Assembly (NCBI RefSeq): GCF_950023065.1
Contig: NC_088681.1
Coordinates: 14,012,001-14,076,000 of the forward strand
DNA length: 64,000 nt
Reading direction: 5' to 3'
Source: Planococcus citri
Taxonomy: Eukaryota > Arthropoda > Insecta > Hemiptera > Pseudococcidae
Shown: in pieces, positions 13,168 to 24,597 of the stretch
Layout: each line of letters begins with the position of its first letter
Position numbering within the stretch: the stretch's first letter is position 1
Program-made: the position numbers and the translations under genes
Notes under the pieces: generated by a model
What the model saw: only the letters and a program-made list of their open reading frames with translations
Database searches by the model: none
What the model was told of the DNA's origin: nothing

Positions 13168-14010
13168 AGCGGGAAATTTCAACTTTCAAAAATCTGATGA
13201 AGGCTCCTTAGAACTGCTCAAAACGATTAGAAATCCCTTACAATCGATTCAATCACTCTAAAATAGGGTACACACCAAATTTCAGCTTTCTAGATGAATT
13301 TGGTAAAATTTTGATTTTTTCTCCATTTTCAACCAGCAAAGATTTTCTCACTAAAAATCAAAAAATTAATTTCAGCTCCTCAGATTTATATTTTTTACAC
13401 TGAGAATTTCCAATTTTTTTTACAAAAATTGCTATTTGTAACACTAGAATTCACGACTCCTTCCCCCCCCCCTAGCCCCCAAAAAATCAACATCTTTACA
13501 CTAACAAAGATTAATGGTCTTTCTTTCACCAAAAATTGCCATTTTTCCCACAAAAAATGAACGACAATTTTAGGTGAAGAAAATCCATTGGCTTTTAGCG
13601 AATGCTGCTACTTCAGGAGGATTTGGGGGGGGGCGGAAGAATGACAATTTATTTTTGGGTGAAAAAAAACCATCAATACTGTTAGTGAAAAGGTGTTGAG
13701 TGAGGGGGTGGGGGGTCGCAAATTCCAGCGATAAAAATGACAATTTTTTTGAAAAATTGGAAATTATTAGTGACAAAAATATAAATTTTCGGTGCTAAAA
13801 TTGATTTTTGGATTTTTAGAGAACTTTTGAAAATATTTGGGTTAAAAATGGAGAAAAAAATCAAAATTTTACCAAATTGACCCTGAAAGATGAAATTTGG
13901 TGTGAGCTGTATTTTAGAGTGCTTTTACATAGATTGGAAAGGAGTTTTGGAATCATTTTGAGCAGTTCTGAAGCCTTCACAAGATTTATGAAAATTGAAA
14001 TTTCCACAAA
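13168..14010. repeat. Degenerate inverted repeat related to the palindrome at 49.4-51.7 kb
   Basis: The left arm (about 13168-13380) and right arm (about 13792-14010) are imperfect reverse complements. Shared blocks include the AAATTTCAGCTTTC and GGGAAATTTCAACTTTC region and the ATTTTGATTTTTTCTCC region. The arms also resemble the outer arms of the foldback at 49.4-51.7 kb (paired around a glycine-free GAAATTTGG...AATCGATT block and TTTTGAGCAGTTCTG), so this looks like an older, decayed member of the same family. Confidence 0.55.
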
Positions 14011-15963
14011 GTTTTACTTAATGAAGCTGGGAAGTTGAAATTCACTTCACGCTTTAATATTTCAACATGCTAAGTCGACTGGAAGTGGTTTAAAACGGTT
14101 CTACATCCTCTAGACGTATTTCAGAAATTCCAGATATTCAAAATAAAGTACCACAAAAATATCATCAAAATTTCCCAAAAAATAACCATAAAGCAGGTAA
14201 GGCGATTTACAATGAATTTGATTCAGCAATGACTTAAAAATTTCAAATTTACCCAAAATTTGCTAAATTCACACTAAATTTATTAAAAATGATCAAAAGG
14301 TCATCAAAGTTACGCAAAGTGATGAATAAATACAAATAAAAATCGGTGGAATTGATGAAAAAATTGACATCGTCACTCATCAAAAAAATCAGGTAAACAA
14401 ATTATTGACAAAAGTATTAAGCAAATTTAGTACTCGTAAATATAAAATAATTTGTATCAAAATTTCATCTATCTATCGCGATGCCTATGTATGTACCTAT
14501 TTATTCGAAAGGCAGTAAAAATAAAAAATGAAGATTGAAAAAAAAATTGTTGATGAAATAATTTGAAAAAATACTGGATTAAGATGCATTTGAAGAGGCT
14601 TTATTAGATTTTAGGTACCTTGGAAAGGGTTTTAATCGATTTTCAAGGGGTTTCCAAACCAGAATTTGAAAAAAGTTGTTTCCAAAAATTGATGCTATAA
14701 CTTGAGGTAATTTTTTTCCTAGACAATTACGAATAATTTGTTCCATTCATTTTTCCTAAATTTCATTATAGGACCTTCAAAGGAAAAATTAAAAATTTTT
14801 CATGACTACAAAACTAGAAAAACATACCAAAGGGAGGAGGGTTGTGAGGGTTTCAATTACCTATGAAAAAATTTCACTTTGGAATTTTTCAATTTTTGGT
14901 TGAAAGACAAAAACTGATAGACTCTAGGTAGGTAGGTACTATTTCTATGTACCATCAAAATTACTATAGCAGAAAACATTTTCATTTTGAAAGACTAGTA
15001 GTAAACTTGTAAAAAATTTTTTTCTTCAAAATGTTTACGTTTTTTCTCCCCACACAAATCATAATATTCAAAACAGACATTTTTTTGAATTCGGAATAAT
15101 AAAAATTTTGTCAATCGCCAAAAAATTCTCTATTTTTTGGGCAAACTGTCAATTTCAAAATTTCAGAATTAAACATTTTTGAAATCTCCCCCCTCCTCGA
15201 ATTTGGTTGAGATGTGAAAAAATGTTTCCTTGTGAGCTGTCAAAGATGGCAAAAGAAGGGAATGAAATGATTACTGTGCAAAAATGTTTCCTTTGTGAGT
15301 CCTAAAACAATTGAGGAAGAAATTTGAAAAAATGTCCAGGTGATAAAATTCTACAGAAAATTTCCATCAACTCTACTTGTAATTTTTTTCTGTACCTTTT
15401 AATTTGGTTTTGGAAATGAATAGATAATACTCGGTCTATGGAAACCCTTGATTTTCAAATTGAGTGATTTCGTAAACTCAATTTGTTTTTCAAATATCAC
15501 AACCTACATATTTCTCCCAGTTCAACTTTTGACATTAAAAATTTTAAAATTCGTCCTCTGAATTATTTTGGAAGGTTAAAAGGTCAAGAAGATATCATTT
15601 ATTCAGATCTGATGACGATTTTCATCTTACAGTTTTTGAACAGGACAACTTTGGAAATATTTAATAGCTTAAAAATTGGCGATGAATAAAATTGATTTTG
15701 AAAATTATTTCTTGTAGGGGGAAGAGGAGGCGGAGAAAGAGGCAGTTTTATTTGTTTTTTGAAATTTAGAAAATGCAGAAGAGATGAGCTTGGATTACTG
15801 ATCCACGATCAGCTTCCCAGTTCAAATAGGGGGAGGGGGGTTAATAAATTATGTAGTTCAATAGTAGTTTCGTTTATTTTTTGACGTCTCCCATTTTTTA
15901 CACGAGGTGTAGAACCTTTTTACCCCCCCCCCCTTCCCTCCTGAAAACGTCGATATCTTTCCA
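14011..15963. other. AT-rich gene-free stretch
   Basis: Low-complexity A and T runs and a few G or C runs (near 15829 and 15924). Only short chance frames are present, including 15483-15689, with no domain recognised. Confidence 0.45.
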
Positions 15964-15967
15964 TTAA

Positions 15968-17308
15968 CCCTTTGGAGGTTCTCTAGGTTTTCGGGTTAGA
16001 AAATTGAAGTGCCTTAATGAGTGTGATAGGGTACCTCGCCCGATTGGCCAAACCACAAAAAAGTCGAGCTTTTGATGAAAAGTTTTATAGGAAAATGAAA
16101 GTTTCCAAAAAACACAAATGTGACATTTCCTAAAAAAAAATTGAATGTATGCAGAATTTTTTTTGAAAAAATGAACCAAAAACATGTGTCAAAAACATTG
16201 AACAAAAGCACTCTTTCAAAAAACGAAATAAAAATTGAATTGGAAAAAAATAAAAAAACAAGGTTGAAAAAAAGTCATCTGGCAGTTCACAAATTCAGCG
16301 AGAATCAAATCTTGTTGGCAAAAATGCCTTTGTTCAAAGCATGAAGAGAAGAAAAATCTATGTCGCTAAGAGAGGATTTTTTATCAAGTCATAAAATCTT
16401 TTCGGAAATCGAGCCAAAACATGGGACAAAATTTAGCGAAATTGCGAGCTTTCTGGCAGGAGGTAACTAATTATAAAAACATTTTCGCCTTTATTCACGA
16501 GATGTAGCATAGAATTTTCTTTCATTTTGGGAAAAAATGAGTATTTTATCACTTATTGGAGTATAGGAATATGAAGATGAAGATGAAGAGAAATAGTGAA
16601 CAAAAACACAAATCCACAGCGTAAACGAAATGAAAGACTGAACTCGTAGATGAATTTGGATTTTTATTTACTATTTTTACTATTTCTCTTCATCTTCATC
16701 TTCATATTCCTATACTCCAATAAGTGATAAAATACTCATTTTTTCCCAAAATGAAAGAAAATTCTATGCTACATCTCGTGAATAAAGGCGAAAATGTATT
16801 TATAATTAGTTACCCCCTACCAGAAAGCTCGCAATTTCGCTAAATTTTGTCCCATATTTCGGCTCGATTTCCGAAAAGATTTTATGACTTGATAAAAAAT
16901 CCTCTCTTAGCGACATAGATTTTTCTTCTCTTCATGCTTTAAACAAAGGCATTTTTGCCAACAAGATTTGATTCTCGCTGAATTTGTGAACTGCCAGATG
17001 ACTTTTTTTCAACCTTGTTTTTTTATTTTTTTCCAATTCAATTTTTATTTCATTTTTTGAAAGAGTGCTTTTGTTCAATGTTTTTGACACATGTTTTTGG
17101 TTCATTTTTTCAAAAAAAATTCTGCATACATTCAATTTTTTTTTAGGAAATGTCACATTTGTGTTTTTTGGAAACTTTCATTTTCCTATAAAACTTTTCA
17201 TCAAAAGCTCGACTTTTTTGTGGTTTGGCCAATTGGGCGAGGTACCCTATCACACTCATTAAGGCACTTCAATTTTCTAACCCGAAAACCTAGAGAACCT
17301 CCAAAGGG
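15968..17308. mobile_element. piggyBac-like non-autonomous foldback element
   Basis: A 1341 bp long palindrome flanked by TTAA on both sides (15964-15967 and 17309-17312). The ends read CCCTTTGGAGGTTCTC inward from the left and the exact reverse complement on the right. TTAA target sites with CCC...GGG ends are the signature of piggyBac transposons. The arms run about 630 bp each to a short loop near 16605-16680 and differ by only a few bases, for example CCCGATTGG against CCCAATTGG. The same 74-codon open frame therefore appears twice in opposite orientation (16120-16344 and 16932-17156). It has no transposase features, so the element must rely on a transposase supplied elsewhere. Confidence 0.8.
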
Positions 17309-17312
17309 TTAA

Positions 17313-18610
17313 CGAGCATTTACTTCATCACTTATTAGTTTCGTTCTTAAACCTGAAATGCACCTATTAATTTGAGAAATTTTCTCATACGTACAAGATC
17401 CATACTTCTGCCATGATTTTCATCATTTCACCTCATTTTCTCCCAAAAACGATGCTAATTCTCGACAATAAATTAATCTTTTCGATGAAAAAATTTCGCC
17501 AATTTGCGACTTATTAAGCCTGCGCCATCGCCATTGGTATTCGCATCGTATAAGGTCGGTTGCTTTTGGTAAACGATGTAAGATGAATGGCCCTCCCCTT
17601 GATCTTTATCGATAATTGAATCGACTATATTATGGTATGTCTCGATGCCTAACCATGCTGCTCGTTAATGAAACGGTTTTCTATCTTTATTTCTTTTTTC
17701 ACGCGTTCTCGCACTCGCTCTTTTTAGGAAGGAAAATATACGTAAGTACATTAACTGACTGCGAGATGTAAGCGTATATATGTATAAGAGTACGTATGAG
17801 TGTATAATAAAAATGATAAAAAAATCCGAGTTAAAAGGACGACGCAGCGGCGCGATATTTATTCGTGAACATGATAATACGACGTCGTGGTACATAACAA
17901 GGTTGCATAGACCACGATACGTGTTCGCGATTTTAACACCACTAAACCTATATCTGCTTAATACTCGTATATACGAGTACGTAGTATAGATGAATATATT
18001 GTAAATATATTGTGTGCGTACATATTTACGTATATTATACGAGTACATAGAGCGAGCAAACGTATACCTTAGAGATAAATGATGGCGTAAAAATAAAAAG
18101 GAAGGAAGGAAAGAAAAAAAAAGAAAGACTTATATCTTTATACTTTACCTATACAAGACACGTATAGGTCAAATGGATAGACAGAGAAAGAAATGAGGTA
18201 CTACACCCACGATAAACGATGACCAAGACCTCTCTTTTTTTCCCTCCTCTGCTGTGCCAAAGCCAATGTAGAAATTTTTTTTAGCCGCCGAGGTTGATCC
18301 AGTTTCGCGGCGTGCTTATTGAGATTGACCACACACTATACATCATTGTACCTAAACGTATGCGCCAAGGTGCACCTAATTGCTCCCACACCTCGACTTT
18401 TTTTTCCTCCAGAGTTATTATTATTAGTAGAGGTATTTGACGACACGAGCATTCAACTTCTCGACGCTAAACGTTATGTTATGTGCAGAGAGGAGACCAG
18501 CTGATATATTGTTGCGGTATCTGCGATGAGGCGAGTTAATTTGGTATAAATGAAGAAAAATTAACTCGCAACTGGTTGTACGAGGCAATGGTTACCGGTC
18601 TTTAGTCTAT
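17313..18610. other. Unique patch without a recognised gene
   Basis: More complex sequence with CpG and TACGAGTA words. The frames at 17665-18048 (minus) and 17780-17989 (plus) are tyrosine and isoleucine-rich and carry no domain I recognise. It separates the piggyBac-like palindrome from the AACCGGTT satellite. Confidence 0.35.
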
Positions 18611-21600
18611 AGTGTGTCTGAAAAGTCTCGAAGAGATGTGATAACTTGTACAATAGTTGATGGTTTAGAACTGGTTCGACTAGTATTTGGAATAATTCGT
18701 TCGAAAAATGCATTTAATTGCAATGGAAAAAAATTTTCAATTGATATACAGGGTGTCCTAAAAGTAAATAAACATTTTATGCTCGAACGAAGAAAGTATT
18801 TTTTCAATTTTTAAAAGATAAACGATACGTCACGAAGCGTTTTGAACGAATTAAACGAATTTTTGAAAAAGATGAGTACATTTCCAAAAAACAAAATATA
18901 AAAATGAGCGTTCCTGAAACCGGTTTCAATCTCGACCAATTTTAAGTCGTTTTTTAAAAGATACTATCAAAATTAAAGTACGAATTTTATGATGTAAAAA
19001 GATTCAAAAAATTTGAAAATTGAAAAAGAATTTCAAAAATAATTAGACAATTATCAAAACTGATTTCAAGTCTTGAACCGGTTGAGAATGATTTCAAGAG
19101 TTCAATACAAAGCAAAACAAGTACATAGTTTTTTCAGAAATAAAAATTACAAAAAAAAAAAATTGAAAAACATTTAAAAAAGAACGATACGTGCATTTTT
19201 GAAACCGGTTCTAAGACCTGAACCATGTGCCAAAAATTGTTTGAAGAATGAAAATAAATATCATAATTTTTTACGACTAAAAAAAATTTTAGAGGCTGAA
19301 AAATAAAAATAAAAAATTTAAAAAGAATAAATTACATAAATCTGAAATTTGCATTTTCGAACCGGTTACAAGTCTTGAACCAGTTGCCATCAGTTTTTTT
19401 TGGCTCAATACATGTCAAGAAACTTTTTGAATGAACGAGCATAAAAATTACATCAAAAGTTCAAAAATTGGAAACAATTTAAAAATGAACTAACTATGCA
19501 AATGCCTCAAACTGGTTTCAGGTCTCGAACCAGTTCTAAGAAGTGTCTCCAAAAATGATCATAAAATTGAAGCAGAATTGAAAAAGAACTCCAAAAAAGT
19601 TGTAAAATTGGAAAGAGCATCTTACTGGGTAATTCACAAAATAAATAAATAAATAAATAAATAAAATACTAAATATACACTGAAACCGGTTACAACGAGT
19701 TGTGAATAATTTCAAGGGTTTAATAGAAAACAAGTTATATTTTTTTAGTAGATACGTATAAAAAAATTGAAAAACTGAAAATAAGACAATGCATTTTTGA
19801 AACCGGTTTCAAGACCTGAACTAGTTGATATTAGTTTTTTTTATAACTCAATACAAATCGAAATATTTTTTCAATAATGCACAAAAACCACACCAAAGCT
19901 CGAAAGTTCAAAAATTGAAAAAACGATTTAAAATGAACATTTATTAAACCGGTTTCACAAGTCGAACCAATTGTCATTTTTTTTTTTTTTAAAGGGTAAC
20001 AAGCACTTACTAGGTTTAAAAAAGACCCCAAAATTTTCAAAAATCAAAGTGTGAATAAAATATGCATTTTTGAAACCGGTTGTAAATCTGGAATCAGTCG
20101 TCATCAATTTTCTTGATTTACTAAAAATCGTGGTATTTTTTCAATAAAATGGGCCAAAAAGTTCAAAAATTTTAAAAACTGGTTTTGAAACAACAAATAA
20201 GTTTTTTTGGAATTGGTTGAAAATTTTAAACCAGTTCTTAACAGTTTTTTTTTAAAAGAATGGTGATAAAAATGAAAACCGAGGTATTTTTTAATAAAGA
20301 CACTTCAAAATGGTCAAAATCCGTTAAAAAGATCCCAAAAAGAGCCAGCCTTTATAGACAGCATTTGTAAAACCGGTTGCAAATCTCAAATTTTTCACAA
20401 AACGACCCAAAAAGTTCAAAAATGTAAAAACAGGTTTTTAAAACAACAAATAGCGTGTTTTTGAAACCGGTTTGAATTTTTGAACCAGTTTGCTCAACAG
20501 TTTCTTCAATTAAAAAAAGCAATAAAAATGAAAACCGAGGTATTTTTCAATAAAAGACACTCTGAATGGTCAAAATTCATAAAAAAGATCCTGAAAAGAG
20601 CCAACATTATCAGAGTGCATTTTTGAAACCGGTTGCATAATCTCGAATTTTTAATAAAATAACTCAAAAAGTTCAAGAACTCGAATAGCGGTTTTTAAAA
20701 CAACAAATAGCGTGTTTTTGAAATCGGTTTGAAATTTCGAACCAGTTCTCAACAGTATTTCTCATCAAGAATGGCAACAAAAAAAAAAACGAGATATTTT
20801 TGCAATAAAAACGCTTCAAAATACTCAAAATCGGCAAAAAATTTCAAACAGAGCAACATTTTTTTGTAGTTTACTTTTGAAACTGGTTCCCAGTCCTGAA
20901 CCGGTTGTCAGTTGTTCAACCTCAATAAAAATATAGTTTTTTTCGGTATTAAGAAATAGTACAAAAAGTTCAAAAATTCATAAAAGAGATTAAAAAAGAA
21001 ACAATTTGGACTTTTGAAACCGGTTCGGAATTTTGAACCAGGTATTGAAATTTTCCTTGAACATGAAGATGAAAACCAAATAGAAAAATTTTCAATACAA
21101 AAAACAGGTAAGTAGGCACTTGAAAAAAATTGTGCACTTCTAAAACTAGATCTGAATCTTGAACCGGTTTCCAGTAGTTACTTTGGTTTCATAAAAAGCT
21201 GCACATTTTTTTTAGGGTGAAAAACGACTCAAACAGTTCAAAAGTTGTAAAAATGTTTCCAAAAAAGTGTATTTTTGAAACTGGTTTCATGACTTCAACT
21301 AGTTGTTGTCAATAATTCCTCTACAAAGTGACAATAAAAACCGAAATATTTTCCATTAAAAACGCTTAAAAATACACAAAATTTGAAAAAAATAATAAAT
21401 GGTCAAAATATGAATTGTAAATTTTTAAAACCAGTTCCAAGTCTCAAACCGGTTACCAGTTTCTCTGCTTCGATTAGAATTAGACGTTTTTCCAAAAAGT
21501 TCAAAATTTGAAAAAATATTTCAAAAAGAAATGTAACGCGTTTCCAAAACCGGTTTCAAGTCTTGAACCAGTTTTTAAAAAATGATAGTCAAAATTGAAA

Positions 21601-21814
21601 TATTTTTCCAATACTGAAGAAATGGTCAAAACAATTCAAAAAAATAAAGTACAGGTCAATTTTTCCAAAAAATTCATTTTCAAAATTTTGAGACACCCAG
21701 TACCCGGAGTTCAAAATTTCTTCTCATCATTATTGGAATTAGATAATTTTTGAAAAAAATACCAGAACAGATGAATAAATTCCTTCGAACTATTTGAACT
21801 TTCGAGACATCCTA
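18611..21814. repeat. Degenerate satellite with AACCGGTT in most units, bounded by inverted GGTGTC motifs
   Basis: From about 18900 to 21600 a block resembling TTTTTGAAACCGGTTTCAAG followed by TCTTGAACCAGTT recurs about 20 times. Spacing varies from about 90 to 175 bp and averages about 140. The AACCGGTT or AACTGGTT core is the best conserved part; the rest is AT-rich and drifts. The array is bracketed on the left by GTGTGTCTGAAAAGTCTC (18612) and CAGGGTGTCCTAAAAGT (18749). On the right it is bracketed by inverted forms, GAGACACCC (about 21690) and ACTTTCGAGACATCC (about 21798). This suggests the array lies inside, or was amplified from, a larger element. No coding sequence. Confidence 0.7.
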
Positions 21815-23369
21815 TGCGGATATTTTTTTTCTGCCTATGCCTATCTATACCTAGGATGAAGATTAGATTTGATTGGTCTATACGAAGTCCCATCGTACTT
21901 ACAGTGATGAGGAGTATACTGGCTTTGGCTACTTTCGGCTTTACAAGAGTTTTAAAAACTATTTACGCCAACTATTCATCAAACTGTCAAAAGAAGATAA
22001 TCTCGAAAAATTTGCTACTTTCTACTCGTCATACCGGTAACGTTCTCGAGTCTCTCGGATAAGTATCTGTTTTTTTCCCCATCTGTTTCCCTAGCTATTC
22101 TGTACGTAAACGTATGTCTATGTACCATCAAGAAGAGTAGGTACACTATACGAGCAGACATCTTAGGAGATCAGCTGTATGAGAAGACTTGACATGAAAA
22201 CAACCCAAGTACTGCTTTTTTTCTCTCTCTCTAACCGCAAGTGCATAGGTACATTTTTATTTCAACGTGTACCAGTTTCAGGAGGGGTTTACATATTCTT
22301 ATTTTCCCTGGTCAAGAGTCGTCTGCCAAGATAAAGTTGTCTAGTTTAATTAGCGTAGCTCCAGAGTATATACCCAATAAAAATATAGGTACTGGAGAAC
22401 GTGTATATTCTTGAAATTATTCGCATCTTTAACCAGGACCAGGTTCAAGTTCATGAGAATTTAGGATCAAAGAAAATATCATAAGTCATAACTAACTTAC
22501 TTGATACCGTGTTCTCTTATTCATAGGTTTAAAACTTGGTACTCACCTGAAACAAAAAAACACATAAAAATCGTTGATTAGTGAACTGATTAGATTAGAT
22601 AAGGGGCCAAATTTAATTATGATATTTTGACAGTTTTGAAAGACCAAAAATAACTACGCATATGTTTAAGCAAGTTTATAATAATTTTCTCAATTTCAGC
22701 GATATTTTCACCAATTTCATCAATTTTTCCATTATTTTGCATCAAATTCATCGATATCCAAATTGTTCCGAACCATTTCCCAATTTTTTTTTGAACACGT
22801 TTGAACACTCATAACCTCCACATCATGACCCTTGGACACTCGCAATTTACATATTAATATATGTAATGGACTCGACGTCCGATTTCACGCTCGTAGCGTA
22901 AAAATTTACGACAGTCTAGGTTTCAGGACTATTATAGAAAACCGACAGCATATGGTGCAGAATGACGTCGATATTCGACGTGAAACTTTATCGCGCTGCT
23001 CGAGTCTTCGGTCACGAATATCGTGTACACTTTGTAGTTAATTTGTACGATCGTTTACTCCTCTCTTCGTCTCCTTCCCTACCCACCGACCAGTAATTTT
23101 CCAAGCACGCGTACCGATTTAATCGAACATTTCGGTATTTGGGATTTTGCTAGTGTTGTTGTTGTTGTTGAACGAAAACGCGACCGACTCGCTGGTCTGA
23201 GATTAGAATAAAACGTAGCATTAACAGCATCATTAATAGTCGAGCGATTACCCTTTTCTTCTAAGTACCTGACCAAAATAGATCCTCGTATATAATAACT
23301 TCTTTAAGCAGACCTATATCTACAGATTTGACCGAATACGAGTATCAGCAGATGGCCACATTTAGCATA
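21815..23369. other. Unique patch, no gene recognised
   Basis: Complex sequence with small frames on both strands (21814-22062 and 22832-23041 plus, 23079-23276 minus). None has a recognisable domain or convincing length. GTTGTTGTTGTTG lies near 23157. It may include intronic or intergenic host sequence. Confidence 0.35.
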
Positions 23370-23916
23370 AAACTAATGTGTGTACACAGTGATTCATAAT
23401 ATTTCAGCAGCTGGTAGGACAGTCGTAAAGTAACCAGAAAAAGGCTTTTTCGCTTTTTACAAGCTGGATATTTGTTGGTTTGGTAGAAACACACCGGACA
23501 CCTGGATTGCACAATCTGGTAGCAGAGCGTGGTTTTTTCACGTCTCAGAGCCATATTCCACCTGCTCACAGAACTGGTAGAAAACAGCGGAAAAAAAGGC
23601 GCACAAGCTGAATTCCGGTTTATGAAAATGAAACAAACACTCAAAATGCCCAAAATGGTAGCAGAGCGTGTTTTTTCTCCCTTGAATGAATATTGAATAA
23701 TTATATTAATTTATCACTTGATAAAACTGGCAGAGAGGTACAAAAAAAATCAAGTACATGAACTAGATGCTGGTCCATGAAAATTGAAAACAAGACAAAC
23801 ACTCAAAAATCAAAATGCCTAAAATGGTAGCAGAACGTGGTTTTTCCCCTTGAAACAAAATTTCATCTATTCACTGAAATGGTGGAAAGCCGAAAAAACC
23901 AGCACACAGCTGGATG
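23370..23916. repeat. GGTAGCAGAGCG satellite, left part
   Basis: Copies of GGTAGCAGAGCGTGGTTTT occur at about 23518, 23657 (GTGTTTTTT variant) and 23826 (AGAACG variant), giving units of about 140-170 bp that also share a CCATGAAAA...AACACTCAAAA block. The array is cut at 23916 by the LTR retrotransposon and resumes directly at 31205. Confidence 0.7.
23913..23916. repeat. Left target site duplication GATG of the LTR retrotransposon
   Basis: GATG directly precedes the 5' LTR and recurs directly after the 3' LTR at 31205-31208. A 4 bp duplication is usual for Ty3/gypsy integration, and this pair shows that the element entered as one unit. Confidence 0.85.
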
Positions 23917-24159
23917 TGTAGGCAATCGCGTACATTTCGACTCGTAAGATAAAGTAATACCGTACGGAGATCGCCTACAACACTTCGAGTATATCTAGAA
24001 GTAATACCGTAGAGAGAAAACAAGCCGGCGGATCGAACCTTTTTCTACCCTTTTTTCTAGATCTCTGATTGGCTGAATCGTCATTTTTACAAAACAGCGT
24101 TAAGAGACGATCGCGACCGGCTTGCTTTCTCCCTATTGGTCAATAAATTTAAATCTTTT

Positions 24160-24171
24160 TATATAAATATA
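24160..24171 (+). promoter_or_regulatory. TATA-box candidate in the 5' LTR
   Basis: TATATAAATATA lies downstream of an ATTGGTCAAT (CCAAT-like) word at 24135-24144. A start site would fall about 25-35 nt later, within 24185-24205, giving an R-U5 region of about 340 nt. The same motif is present in the 3' LTR. Confidence 0.5.
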
Positions 24172-24310
24172 AGCTATGTCCAGCTTAGTCTTTAGTCTTT
24201 GTAACCAGTTCGAACCGAATAATATCTTTCCTTCAAACAGTTGTTTTATGTGTTCTGTTCTCTCGCGCTCTTTTCTCTCTCTCTCTCTCTCTCGCCTATT
24301 AAGGTTCATC

Positions 24311-24415
24311 AGCTCGTGGTCTTTATCACGCGGCGCGCACGGGGTTCTTATTCCGGGCGTAGTATTTTAGGCTGTAGAATTAGCTCGTGGTGGTTATCAC
24401 GTGGCGCGCACGGGG
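24311..24415 (+). repeat. Direct duplication inside the LTR
   Basis: A 34 bp block running from AGCTCGTGG through TTATCACG to GGCGCGCACGGGG occurs at 24311-24344 and again at 24382-24415, 71 bp apart, with about four differences. Repeated GC-rich blocks in an LTR often hold regulatory sites. The same pair is in the 3' LTR. Confidence 0.75.
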
Positions 24416-24445
24416 ATTTTTTTCCGAGCGTTAGACAGTTAGGGG

Positions 24446-24454
24446 TATAAAAAA
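24446..24454 (+). promoter_or_regulatory. Second TATA-box candidate in the 5' LTR
   Basis: TATAAAAAA follows a GGGG. A start site about 30 nt later would leave only about 70 nt of R-U5 before the LTR end. It could be the true core promoter or an alternative to the box at 24160; sequence alone does not decide. Confidence 0.4.
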
Positions 24455-24547
24455 CGGACGGACCAGGGCGATACGAATTACGGCCCTTACGTTCGACGCC
24501 GAGATCGCCGCGATTTGTTTGTAGGCCGACACGCAAACCTACAAAGT

Positions 24548-24565
24548 TGGTGCCGAAACCCGGGA
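24548..24565 (+). other. Primer binding site complementary to tRNA-Phe
   Basis: TGGTGCCGAAACCCGGGA starts 4 nt after the LTR end. Its reverse complement ends in CCCGGGTTTCGGCACCA, which matches the 3' end of metazoan tRNA-Phe (from general knowledge of that tRNA) including the added CCA. All 18 positions fit, so minus-strand DNA synthesis would be primed by tRNA-Phe. Confidence 0.85.
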
Positions 24566-24597
24566 CTAAAAAATCAAAAAAATCGCGAAAATCAATA

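Larger units (their letters stand above)
23917..24543 (+). repeat. 5' long terminal repeat
   Basis: A 627 bp repeat starting TGTAGG and ending CCTACA, a perfect 6 bp terminal inversion. It matches the 3' LTR apart from two differences I found (C against T near 24470 and A against G near 24480). It carries the promoter signals for the element, including a TATATAAATATA box and a second TATAAAAAA box, a CT-rich run near 24278-24292 and internal duplications. Short minus and plus frames within it are chance. Confidence 0.95.

Noticed and set aside
16120..17156. Identical 74-codon ORFs on opposite strands
   Set aside because: They are the two arms of the piggyBac-like palindrome, not a duplicated gene.
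24176..24450. Short ORFs in the LTRs, repeated at 30837-31111
   Set aside because: They lie in the LTR promoter region and are duplicated only because the LTR is.
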